The notes under the pieces were generated by a model. The model searched no databases, was not told the DNA's origin, and saw only the letters and a program-made list of their open reading frames with translations. Position numbers and translations under genes: made by a program. From Acidimicrobiales bacterium (GTDB taxonomy: Bacteria > Actinomycetota > Acidimicrobiia > Acidimicrobiales > RAAP-2), in the NCBI GenBank assembly GCA_017883125.1, contig JADGOD010000166.1:1-9959 (forward strand): a stretch of DNA of 9,959 bases, written 5' to 3'. The first letter of the stretch is position 1. Each line of letters begins with the position of its first letter. Positions 1 through 6,501 of the stretch are shown here, piece after piece.

Positions 1-2
1 AG

Positions 3-1343
3 GCCCCAGCGGTTGTCATCCCGCTGGGTGACGCCGAGGGGGTCTCGTGGTCTCTGGTCATCCCTCGAGGAGCCGACGGCGTGCTCGGGGGAGCCCAGGC
101 GGCAAGCGTCCTTGGTGCCGCCCTGGACCTCCAAGAGGAGTTCATCTGGGGCCACATGGTCTTGGGTGGCTCTTCGAACCCCCATGGTGACAGCGATCCT
201 GCGCTTGATGAGCGTGGCTCGCTGCGGTTCGTGGTCGGTGATCGACCGGCTGGCCCACACGACGGGCGAGACGTCGCTGTGATGCGCCGCCTCGATGATG
301 CCGACGTCCTCATCGGTGACCGGTGCGTGACCATCAGGTCGCTGAACGTGACCTTCCCCGCCGCCCTTCTCTCCCCGGTGGCCGAGGAACTGCTGGCCGA
401 CCCAGAGGAGACCGCCGGTGACGCACCGGGGCTCGCGGAGGAACCAGGAGCCCCCCGCGAGGACGGGGAGCCCGATTCGGATCTGGGTGCATCGATCGGC
501 GAGGTCGTGGTCAGGCTGCTGACCTCGGAGCCTCGGATCGACGGGCTCGGTGCAGATCTCGAGCCGAAGCGGGCCCGTCGTGCCATCGAGCTCGTCGCCT
601 ACCTGGCCCTCCACCACCCGGAGGCAGTGACCAGCGATCGCCTCCGGAGCCGCGTCCTCGGGTCGAGTGAGGCCGATGCTGCCGCCAAGACCCTCTTCAA
701 CGTGGCCAGCGCGGCGCGGCGCTCCCTCGGAGTGGACCATGAGGGGGCTCCCCGACTTCCCGCTGGCTCTCGCCAGGGGCTCTACCGGATCTCCGCCTCG
801 GTGACCACCGACGTCGATCAGCTCGCCGCCTACGTCACGATGGCCGCGACGGCCGAAGGTGACGAAGAGGCCCTTGCGCTCCTTCGTGCGGCCGTCGAGC
901 TGATCGAGTCCGAACCGATGGCCACCGTCCTCGCTGGTTACGAGTGGTTCGACGCCGAGGGGCATCGGGGGCGCCTCGAATCCCTCGTGGAGTCGGCGAC
1001 GTGCCGCATGGTCGCGCTGGCTCTGGAACAAGGGCACACGGAGCTGGCCACCACAGGCCTCGCCAGGGCCAAGATGGTCGTTCCCTTCTCAGAGTCGCTG
1101 GCAGAGGCAGCCATCGAGGTGGCGGCAGCCCACGGAGATCCCGACGGCCTCCGCCGAGCGTTCAGCGAGATGGCCCGCCTGGTCGACGAGATCGATCCAG
1201 GCAGCTGGCCGAGCCCGGCGATCGAGCGCCGTTACGCCGAGCTTCGCAGACAGCTCGGCGAGGATCCCGATCCTCAGGCCAGCTTCGCCGCGATGGATGC
1301 CGCGCCGCGCAGCACGAGTCCGTCGGCACCCGCCACGCTGTAG
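3..1343 (+). CDS. BTAD-type (SARP-like) transcriptional regulator, C-terminal part (partial at left edge)
   Basis: The frame is open from the first complete codon to TAG at 1341-1343, giving 446 residues with no start seen. A GTG at 81 could serve as a start, but the coding signal continues upstream of it, so the gene most likely begins outside the window. Residues about 1-130 form an alpha/beta-looking region I cannot name. An acidic, Pro/Glu-rich linker follows (about 131-165). Residues about 168-245 look like a winged-helix DNA-binding domain of OmpR/SARP type (Arg-rich helix RARRAIELVAYLALHH, then a second helix ending in AARRSLG). Residues about 270-415 are helical repeats of bacterial transcriptional activator domain (BTAD) type. 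In actinobacteria, C-terminal wHTH-BTAD segments like this often end very long proteins with N-terminal membrane or LysM regions, so this is probably the tail of such a protein. Its targets are unknown. The 3' end converges on, and overlaps, the ligase gene on the other strand. Confidence 0.75.
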   Translation, partial: APAVVIPLGDAEGVSWSLVIPRGADGVLGGAQAASVLGAALDLQEEFIWGHMVLGGSSNPHGDSDPALDERGSLRFVVGDRPAGPHDGRDVAVMRRLDDADVLIGDRCVTIRSLNVTFPAALLSPVAEELLADPEETAGDAPGLAEEPGAPREDGEPDSDLGASIGEVVVRLLTSEPRIDGLGADLEPKRARRAIELVAYLALHHPEAVTSDRLRSRVLGSSEADAAAKTLFNVASAARRSLGVDHEGAPRLPAGSRQGLYRISASVTTDVDQLAAYVTMAATAEGDEEALALLRAAVELIESEPMATVLAGYEWFDAEGHRGRLESLVESATCRMVALALEQGHTELATTGLARAKMVVPFSESLAEAAIEVAAAHGDPDGLRRAFSEMARLVDEIDPGSWPSPAIERRYAELRRQLGEDPDPQASFAAMDAAPRSTSPSAPATL

Positions 1344-2386
1344 CGATGGGTCGGAGCGCTCTTCGCCTCCGCCACCAGGTCATCGAGGAGGCTGAGGAAC
1401 GGCACCGGCGGCTCGATGAAGAGGTACCTGGCCAGGGATCCCGGGATCGTGTTGATCTCGTTGACGTAGAGCTCATCGTCGTTGGCCAGGAAGTCGATCC
1501 TGGTGACCCCGCGGATGCCCGTGACCTCTGCGACCCGGTGAGCGAGCGATTCGATCTCCGCCCGTCGTGCCTCAGAGATCTGAGCGGGGAGCTCCCGGGG
1601 AGCGCTTGCCATCCCCTCCCCGCCCACGTACTTGTCGGCGTAGCCGAGGATCTCTCCGGCACCCGCTCCCGAGCGCAGGGGTCGCTCGACCGCGCTGAGC
1701 TGACGGGTTGGCGACGTACGCACAGCGATCTGCAGGTCGGCGAGGTCGGGCCGATAGGGCTCGAGGACAGCGCCATTGGCCAGATGGACGTTCACCCCGA
1801 GGCGGGCGACCGCCACATCGAGATCTGCCACGACGTCGATGCCGATCGACGAACCCCCGAAGCGGGGCTTCACGATGTAGGGCCCCCCGAAGCCGACCTC
1901 CGTCGTCGACTCAGCCAGCTGCACCCTCGGCAGGCTGGGGATCGAGGCCCCGACCATGACCGAGCCGAAGGCCAGCTTGTCCATTCCCAGGGCAGCGCCA
2001 GCCACGCTCGGTCCCGTATAGGGGATCCCCGCGAGATCGAGTGCCCCCTGGAGGGTTCCGTCCTCACCAGGCCCGCCGTGGGTGCAGAGCACGATGGCGT
2101 CGATCTCAAGGGTCCTCGCTCCCCGGAGTCGGCCGCCTTCGGCCACGAAGCCCCCGGGTTCACCGACCGACAGCGTCAGGGGTGTCGACCCCTTTGGCGC
2201 CCCATCGACGAACGCTCCCGCTTCGAGAGAGGGGTCGATCTCGACGAACGTGCCCATCTTGGTCCAGTAGATGCCGATCACACGGCGGCCGGCACGGAGC
2301 AGCTCATGGGCTGCCTGGAGTCCCGTCAGCACGCTGACGTCATGCTCCGGCGATGGTCCACCGAAGAGGACTGCGACGTCTCTCAC
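1274..2386 (-). CDS. ddl: D-alanine--D-alanine ligase-like ATP-grasp enzyme
   Basis: ATP-grasp ligase of the Ddl family. Family members join two D-amino acids using ATP in the cytoplasm, normally making D-Ala-D-Ala for murein. From GTG 2386 it has 370 residues, a normal to slightly long size. Visible family motifs, with equivalents in E. coli DdlB: PEHDVSV with Glu14 (E15), HGGPGEDGTLQG with His103 (H63), VKPRFGGSSIGI with Lys173 and Ser179 (K144, S150), YADKY ending in Tyr253 (Y216), RID with Arg296 and Asp298 (R255, D257), and NEINTIPG with Glu310 and Asn312 (E270, N272). Tyr253 argues for a D-Ala-type rather than a VanA-type D-lactate ligase. Just after NTIPG, the segment SLARYLFIEPP does not match the usual acceptor-binding stretch that carries S281, so the second substrate may differ. 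A GTG at 2395 is an alternative start, but it lies only 1 base from the AAAGGAG ribosome site at 2397-2403, whereas 2386 lies 10 bases away. It is the last gene of the hydrolase-MurF-like-ddl operon. Confidence 0.88.
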   Translation of the reverse strand: MRDVAVLFGGPSPEHDVSVLTGLQAAHELLRAGRRVIGIYWTKMGTFVEIDPSLEAGAFVDGAPKGSTPLTLSVGEPGGFVAEGGRLRGARTLEIDAIVLCTHGGPGEDGTLQGALDLAGIPYTGPSVAGAALGMDKLAFGSVMVGASIPSLPRVQLAESTTEVGFGGPYIVKPRFGGSSIGIDVVADLDVAVARLGVNVHLANGAVLEPYRPDLADLQIAVRTSPTRQLSAVERPLRSGAGAGEILGYADKYVGGEGMASAPRELPAQISEARRAEIESLAHRVAEVTGIRGVTRIDFLANDDELYVNEINTIPGSLARYLFIEPPVPFLSLLDDLVAEAKSAPTHRYSVAGADGLVLRGAASIAAKLA

Positions 2387-2396
2387 CCTGGTCACT

Positions 2397-2403
2397 CTCC
2401 TTT
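2397..2403 (-). promoter_or_regulatory. Ribosome binding site of the ddl-like gene
   Basis: AAAGGAG on the minus strand is close to a perfect Shine-Dalgarno sequence. It lies 1 base before GTG 2395 and 10 bases before GTG 2386. The distance favours initiation at 2386, which also makes the protein begin right at the first beta-strand (VRDVAVLFGG). Confidence 0.7.
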
Positions 2404-2407
2404 GCCC

Positions 2408-2425
2408 CAGACGCCCCTGCGTCTG
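2408..2425 (-). other. Small stem-loop between the MurF-like and ddl-like genes
   Basis: CAGACGC at 2408-2414 and GCGTCTG at 2419-2425 form a perfect 7-bp stem with a 4-base loop. It fills most of the 41-base gap between the Mur ligase stop (2437) and the ribosome site of the next gene. No T-run follows on either strand, so it is not a typical intrinsic terminator. An RNA-processing or partial-attenuation role is possible. Confidence 0.35.
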
Positions 2426-2436
2426 CTCCCAATCGT

Positions 2437-3969
2437 CTAAGGGTAGTGGTCAGGAAGGTCGTTCTCGTAGAGGACGGCGTCACCCAGACCCAACGAGGCC
2501 CGCACCCAGTTCACGGCCTCCTCGCGAGTCCTCACCCGGCGAACCTCGGCATCGGGAACCTGCCGGGCCCCCGCCTCGAGCGCCGCCGCATTGGTCCTGC
2601 CCACGATGACGACGACGTCGGCGATCTCTGCCGCCGATCGGGCGAAGGCCTCGTTCTCGGCTCGCTGGCACTCTCCGAGCTCGATCATGCCCGGGGTGAC
2701 CACCACCCGACGACCATCGACGGGAAGGCGTCGGATCAGGTCGAGCGCAGCGGCTGCACCGGCCGGGTTGGAGTTGAACGTGTCGTCGATCACCGTCACA
2801 CCGCTCGGTGCCTTCACCGAGGTGAGCCGGTTCTCGACCGCCACAAGGTTGGCGACCCGCTCCGCAGCAACATGAGGGTCGGTCCCGAGCGCGATGGCAG
2901 CTCCCAGCGCGCATGCGACATTGCCCGCCTGGACGCCCTGGATCACGGGAACCGTGGCCTGGACCGTTCCTTGAGTCGAGATCTCCCAGGTCCCGCCGTG
3001 CTCGACGACGCTGACATCGGCATCACGGTGCGACGCGCTCGTCCGGAGGACACGGGCCGACGAGGGGATCTCTGCGGCGAGTCCGGCCAGCCTCTCGTCA
3101 TCGGCGTTCAGCACCACCACCTCAGCTGATGCCGTGATCTCCGCCTTGGCCGCCAGCGTGACATCCAGCGACCCGAAGCGCTCCAGGTGGACCGGGCCGA
3201 TAGCCGTGAGGACGGCGATCTGCGGAGGGCACCACGCCACCATCTCGGCGATCTCACCAGGACCGTAGGTCCCCATCTCAGCGATGAAGACATCCGTGCC
3301 CTCGGCCAGGTTCTCGTTGATCGCTCGGGCCAGCCCGGCCCGGTTGTTGAACGAGCGGGGGCTCGGGACCACCGCTCGATCGGTGCCGAGCAGCGTGGTG
3401 AGGTGGTTCTTCGTCGAGGTCTTCCCGTACGACCCAGTGATCCCGACGACCCGAGGGCGGACGCGCTCCAAGCGGTGCTTCGCGTCGCTGACGAACTTCT
3501 CTGACGCCCGTGCCTCCATCGGGGCGAGGAGTGCCGCGGCCGCATCGACGAGGAGCGGGATGCCGAGTGCGACGAGAGCCGCAACCTCCGGGCCGACGCC
3601 CAGGAGTATCCCGGTACCGAGAACCACGACGCTGAGCGAACCGGTCACCGCGGCCAGAGTCTTGAGCCGCCTGGTCCACGACAGCGTGGAGGTTCGACCT
3701 CGCACGGTCAATCCACGCGGGCCGAAGATCACCACCCCCGCAGTGACGCAGGCGGCGAGCGGCACCCAGATCGCCACGAGAGCACCGGCGAGGCCGACCA
3801 CGACCAGCAGGGCGTTGAGCGCCGTGGAGCGCCACCACCGGATGGCGAACCGTGTCGACGACCCGGCGAGATAGTGCTCGCGCTGGGAGACCCGGAGCCA
3901 TCTGAGTCCCGCCACCGACGCGCCGAGGGCCCCGAGCGCCACGGCCACCACCACCATCGCCGTTCTCAC
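2437..3969 (-). CDS. MurF-like Mur ligase with N-terminal membrane domain
   Basis: Predicted ATP-dependent peptide (amide) ligase of the Mur ligase superfamily, 510 residues. The catalytic half is MurF-like: P-loop GITGSYGKTSTK (176-187), SFNNRAGLARAI (206-217), EMG (231-233), His261, AAKAEI with Lys275 (the usual carbamylated Lys), LNADDE (287-292) and DDTFNSNP (395-402), followed by a C-terminal Mur ligase domain. Residues 1-150 are unlike MurF. They contain hydrophobic helices at about 4-22, 51-85 (probably two), 103-124 and 127-148, separated by Arg-rich loops. The normal MurF N-terminal domain, which binds UDP-MurNAc-tripeptide, is missing. The protein ends in ENDLPDHYP rather than the usual MurF tail. 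The GTG start at 3967-3969 overlaps the hydrolase stop (GTGA) and has GAGG 7 bases upstream. Together with the adjacent Ddl, it probably attaches a D-Ala-containing dipeptide to a membrane-associated or otherwise non-standard acceptor. Automatic annotation would call it murF; I doubt it is the housekeeping enzyme. Confidence 0.85.
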   Translation of the reverse strand: MRTAMVVVAVALGALGASVAGLRWLRVSQREHYLAGSSTRFAIRWWRSTALNALLVVVGLAGALVAIWVPLAACVTAGVVIFGPRGLTVRGRTSTLSWTRRLKTLAAVTGSLSVVVLGTGILLGVGPEVAALVALGIPLLVDAAAALLAPMEARASEKFVSDAKHRLERVRPRVVGITGSYGKTSTKNHLTTLLGTDRAVVPSPRSFNNRAGLARAINENLAEGTDVFIAEMGTYGPGEIAEMVAWCPPQIAVLTAIGPVHLERFGSLDVTLAAKAEITASAEVVVLNADDERLAGLAAEIPSSARVLRTSASHRDADVSVVEHGGTWEISTQGTVQATVPVIQGVQAGNVACALGAAIALGTDPHVAAERVANLVAVENRLTSVKAPSGVTVIDDTFNSNPAGAAAALDLIRRLPVDGRRVVVTPGMIELGECQRAENEAFARSAAEIADVVVIVGRTNAAALEAGARQVPDAEVRRVRTREEAVNWVRASLGLGDAVLYENDLPDHYP

Positions 3970-4736
3970 TGTGCCGCCTCGCGGATCGCTCGCGTCACTT
4001 CAGCGGGTGCCACGGTCGGGACGAGGTGGCCGACGCCGTCGAGCACCCGAAGCGTCACCCGCGGGCGGGACGCCGGCTCGAGGTCGATCCCGATGAGGTC
4101 CCTCGCCCGCTCGGCGACCTCGACCGGCACGTCGAGGTCGTCGTGTCCCCAGAGGAGCACCACAGGACATCGAAGCCCTCGGAGCTCGTTCTCGAATGAC
4201 TCGTTCACCACCGTCACCAAGGTGTCGCGGACGACCCCCTCGGCGGACCTGTAGTCCGCTGATCCATGCCGGCGGCGGTACGCCTCGATGCGACCCTCGG
4301 AGACGAGACCGAAGTGACGGAGCCGCCGCATGGTCCGGTACGCCAACGTCGGCGTGGAGCGATGAGCCCGGAGGAGGACTGGCGCCCCGATGAGGACGAT
4401 CGCCTTGACGGACTCAGGTCTGAGCGCCGCCAAGCAGACTGCCACCCGACCCCCGTGGGAGTGGCCGACCAGGACGACCGGGGACGATGCCTCATCGAGC
4501 ACCGGCGCCACCGCTCGGGCGAAATCCATCGAGCTGTAGGCGCGGTCGGGTCCCGGCGACGCGCCGAAGCCCGGGAGGTCGAGCGCCACCGCATCGAGCG
4601 CTGGCTCGCCCTCAGGGGCGAGCACACGGTCGAAGTCCGTGTGAGTTCGACCCCATCCGTGGAGGGCCAAGACCGAGAGCGGGGCCGACCCGTGGCGCTC
4701 TCCGAACAGCGTGGTGCCGGCGAAGCTGCTCAGCAT
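3966..4736 (-). CDS. alpha/beta-fold hydrolase
   Basis: Serine hydrolase of the alpha/beta-hydrolase fold, 256 residues from ATG 4736. Motifs in order: oxyanion segment LALHGWGR (23-30), LDLPGFGAS (52-60), nucleophile elbow GHSHGG with Ser93, acid loop WGHDDLDVP with Asp200, and GVGH with His237. The triad is complete. No signal peptide is seen, so it is probably cytoplasmic. The substrate is not readable; esters, thioesters or amides are all possible. A longer reading from GTG 4829 adds 31 residues (GARGSVGWLRSHVSR...) that look nothing like the family. It would also start upstream of the probable -10 element at 4805-4810, so ATG 4736 is preferred although no clear ribosome site precedes it. 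It is the first gene of the operon, and its TGA overlaps the GTG of the MurF-like gene by 4 bases. That suggests coupled translation and a shared pathway. Confidence 0.85.
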   Translation of the reverse strand: MLSSFAGTTLFGERHGSAPLSVLALHGWGRTHTDFDRVLAPEGEPALDAVALDLPGFGASPGPDRAYSSMDFARAVAPVLDEASSPVVLVGHSHGGRVAVCLAALRPESVKAIVLIGAPVLLRAHRSTPTLAYRTMRRLRHFGLVSEGRIEAYRRRHGSADYRSAEGVVRDTLVTVVNESFENELRGLRCPVVLLWGHDDLDVPVEVAERARDLIGIDLEPASRPRVTLRVLDGVGHLVPTVAPAEVTRAIREAAQ

Positions 4737-4804
4737 GGGTACCGAGCGGGCACCACTGAGGGACGGCGAGGCGGGCGAGAGACGGGAAACATGGGACCGC
4801 AGCC

Positions 4805-4837
4805 ACCCTACCGACCCTCTGGCGCCCACCTTGGCAA
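4805..4837 (-). promoter_or_regulatory. Candidate promoter of the hydrolase-MurF-like-ddl operon
   Basis: On the minus strand, TTGCCA (4832-4837) is followed after 21 bases by TAGGGT (4805-4810), which fits the actinobacterial -10 pattern TAnnnT. The spacing is longer than the usual 17-18, so the -35 assignment is weak. Transcription would start near 4798, leaving about 60 bases of leader before ATG 4736. Confidence 0.35.
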
Positions 4838-4852
4838 TCCCCGGTGGGCACC
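4821..4852. promoter_or_regulatory. Inverted repeat (candidate operator) in the divergent promoter region
   Basis: GGCGCCCACC (4821-4830) and GGTGGGCACC (4843-4852) are inverted copies matching at 9 of 10 positions, separated by 12 bases. The spacer holds TTGGCAA, which could serve as part of the -35 element on both strands. The two candidate -10 boxes lie roughly symmetrically on either side. The geometry fits a dimeric repressor controlling both directions. A partial extra half-site, GGTGGCACC, lies at 4861-4869. Confidence 0.4.
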
Positions 4853-4863
4853 CTGGCTACGGT
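4831..4863 (+). promoter_or_regulatory. Candidate promoter of the helicase gene, probably leaderless
   Basis: TTGGCA (4831-4836) and TACGGT (4858-4863), spaced 21 bases apart. The -10 box matches TAnnnT and ends 7 bases before ATG 4871, so transcription would start at or next to the A of the start codon. That fits a leaderless mRNA, common in actinobacteria, and explains the lack of a ribosome site. The -35 match is weak because of the spacing. Confidence 0.4.
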
Positions 4864-4870
4864 GGCACCC

Positions 4871-6490
4871 ATGAGAGCCGACGCGCACCGGGGAGTCGAT
4901 CCGTACGCGCGGCTCACCTCCCTGCAGTCCGACGCCGTCTTCGCTCCCGAGTCCCGGGTCGCCGTCTACGCCGGAGCGGGGGCGGGGAAGACGAGGGTGT
5001 TGACCCTCCGGGTGGCCCGCCTCGTCGACGAAGGCGTCGACCCCTCTCACATCTTGGTGGTCACCTTCTCGCGCAAGGCAGCCCAAGAGCTCCGACGCCG
5101 GCTGTGGAAGCTCGGTGTCGAAGGGGTCCGAGCCGGAACCTTCCACCGAACCGCCCTCGAGCTCATCGAGATCTCGCGAGCTGAGCGCGGGCAGGGGCCG
5201 CCGCAGCTGATCACCGATCGGCGTCGTGCGCTGGCCCGGGTCGCGGCCACCTTCCCGACGATCCGCAACGACAGGGCCGGAGCGCAGCTGGACACCGAGG
5301 TCACGTGGGCGAAGTCCGTCGGGCTCACCCCCGAGAGCTACTCCGACGCCGCTCGGCAGGCCCGACGTCGCCCGAGCCTCGGTGCAGACACCGTCGCTCT
5401 GGTGTGGGAGCGCTACGAGAAGTCGAAGCGGAGCCAGGGCCTTCTGGACTTCGACGACCTGATCCTCGAGGCGAACCGGGCCCTCGAAGATCCGAGGTTC
5501 GCTGAGGCGATCCACTGGAGAAGCCGCCACGTCCTCGTCGACGAGTTCCAGGACGTCAACCCGATGCAGTTCGAGCTCGTCGAGCGCCTCATGACCCCGA
5601 CCACCACCCTGTTCTGCGTCGGTGACCCGAACCAGTCCATCTACGGATTCAACGGGGCGAACCCCACGCTGCTCCGGAACCTGAACCAGCGATTCGACGG
5701 GACCCGACTGATCGTCCTCGACGCCAACCATCGCTCGACTCCCGAGATCGTCGCTGCAGCAGCGGCGGTCCTGCCCGCCAGCGACCAGCGTGAGACCCGA
5801 TCGACGCAGCAGGGCGGCTCGATCCCCGAGATCGTCGCCATCTCAGACGACCGAGCCGAGGCCGCCTACGTGGCGAGCCGCTCCCGGTCGATGCGGGGAC
5901 CGAACGGCCGCTGGAGATCGATCGCCGTCCTGGCGCGAACCAATGCGCAGCTCGATGCCTTCGAAGAGGCCTTTGCGGCTGCCGGAGTGCCCGCGGAGCG
6001 CCTGGCTCCCGACCTCAGCCGTGCCAGCGATGTGCGGAGCCCCACAGACGCCGCTCGTCCCGGCTCCGAGGCCCCTCCTCGAAGCGATGCGGTGGCGCTT
6101 GGAACGTTCCATCGAGCGAAGGGCCTCGAGTGGCCCACCGTCTTCGTCGTCGGTGCCGCCGACGGGATGGTGCCCCATGCCGCGGCGTCGTCGCCCGAAG
6201 CGATGGACGAGGAGCGGCGTCTCCTCCACGTGGCGCTCACCCGGGCAGAGCGTGACCTCGTCGTCACCTGGGCAGCGCGACGAGATGGAGATGAGTCGTC
6301 CTCAGCTCCGCCTCGGCGACGCTCGCCGTACCTCGACCCGTTCGATCAAGCCCTGGCCGAGTTGGCCGCACTCCAGAGGCCGTCACCGTCCGCGTCGAGC
6401 GTGGCCAGGGTCTCTGCGCTTCGTCACCAGCTCCTGCGACGCAAGGCGGAGCAGGAGGCGACTGAGGAGACACCCCGACGCCGGGGCTGA
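4871..6490 (+). CDS. UvrD/PcrA-type (UvrD2-like) superfamily 1 DNA helicase, compact form
   Basis: ATP-dependent 3'-5' DNA helicase of superfamily 1A, 539 residues. Motifs in order: Q motif LTSLQSDAV (15-23), Walker A GAGAGKT (35-41), Ia VVTFSRKAAQELRRRL (63-78), GTFHRTALELI (89-99), Walker B VDEFQD (223-228), III GDPNQSIYGFNGA (251-263), IV DANHRST (284-290), V GTFHRAKGLEW (411-421) and VI LLHVALTRAE (451-460). The AKGLEW form of motif V recalls mycobacterial UvrD2. Family members are usually about 650-750 residues. Here the stretch between motifs IV and V is only about 120 residues, and just some 35 (about 375-410, Ser/Pro/Arg-rich) are left where subdomain 2B should be. The tail (about 475-539) is basic and low in complexity, with no HRDC domain or Cys cluster. 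ATG 4871 is chosen over GTG 4844 because of the leaderless promoter. It stands alone on the plus strand. Likely role: DNA repair or recombination. Confidence 0.9.
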   Translation: MRADAHRGVDPYARLTSLQSDAVFAPESRVAVYAGAGAGKTRVLTLRVARLVDEGVDPSHILVVTFSRKAAQELRRRLWKLGVEGVRAGTFHRTALELIEISRAERGQGPPQLITDRRRALARVAATFPTIRNDRAGAQLDTEVTWAKSVGLTPESYSDAARQARRRPSLGADTVALVWERYEKSKRSQGLLDFDDLILEANRALEDPRFAEAIHWRSRHVLVDEFQDVNPMQFELVERLMTPTTTLFCVGDPNQSIYGFNGANPTLLRNLNQRFDGTRLIVLDANHRSTPEIVAAAAAVLPASDQRETRSTQQGGSIPEIVAISDDRAEAAYVASRSRSMRGPNGRWRSIAVLARTNAQLDAFEEAFAAAGVPAERLAPDLSRASDVRSPTDAARPGSEAPPRSDAVALGTFHRAKGLEWPTVFVVGAADGMVPHAAASSPEAMDEERRLLHVALTRAERDLVVTWAARRDGDESSSAPPRRRSPYLDPFDQALAELAALQRPSPSASSVARVSALRHQLLRRKAEQEATEETPRRRG

Positions 6491-6500
6491 TCAGGCTCGG
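6481..6500. terminator. Imperfect palindrome between converging genes, possible bidirectional terminator
   Basis: The 20 bases centred on the helicase stop codon form an imperfect palindrome (ccggggctga / tcaggctcgg) with one G-G mismatch and one G-T pair. It lies in the 11-base gap where the helicase and exonuclease genes converge. No T-run follows on either strand, so support is modest. Confidence 0.3.
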
Positions 6501-6501
6501 T

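Noticed and set aside
1274..2386. VanA/VanB-type D-Ala-D-Lac ligase (glycopeptide resistance operon)
   Set aside because: The YADKY motif keeps the Tyr typical of D-Ala-D-Ala enzymes, and no VanH dehydrogenase, VanX dipeptidase or VanRS pair is nearby.
2387..2395. Start of the ddl-like gene at GTG 2395
   Set aside because: The strong AAAGGAG site is only 1 base away, too close for normal initiation. GTG 2386 at 10 bases is better placed. The difference is three residues.
944..2440. 498-residue plus-strand open frame across the end of the BTAD gene and the ddl-like gene
   Set aside because: Its translation is rich in Arg, Gly and Asp with no family motifs, and it lies opposite a frame carrying the full Ddl motif set. 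It is a mirror frame of GC-rich coding DNA.
2353..3129. 258-residue plus-strand open frame opposite the MurF-like gene
   Set aside because: The composition is typical of an antisense shadow, with no recognisable domain. The minus strand carries clear Mur ligase motifs throughout.
4737..4829. N-terminal extension of the hydrolase from GTG 4829
   Set aside because: The 31 extra residues do not resemble the family or a signal peptide, and the start would lie upstream of the candidate -10 box of its own promoter.
4844..4870. Start of the helicase at GTG 4844
   Set aside because: The TACGGT box would then lie inside the coding region. ATG 4871 fits a leaderless start, and the conserved Q-motif region needs no extra residues.
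4808..5731. 307-residue minus-strand open frame opposite the helicase N-terminal half
   Set aside because: It would lie over the helicase motifs and the divergent promoter region. Its sequence is low in hydrophobic core residues and shows no motif.
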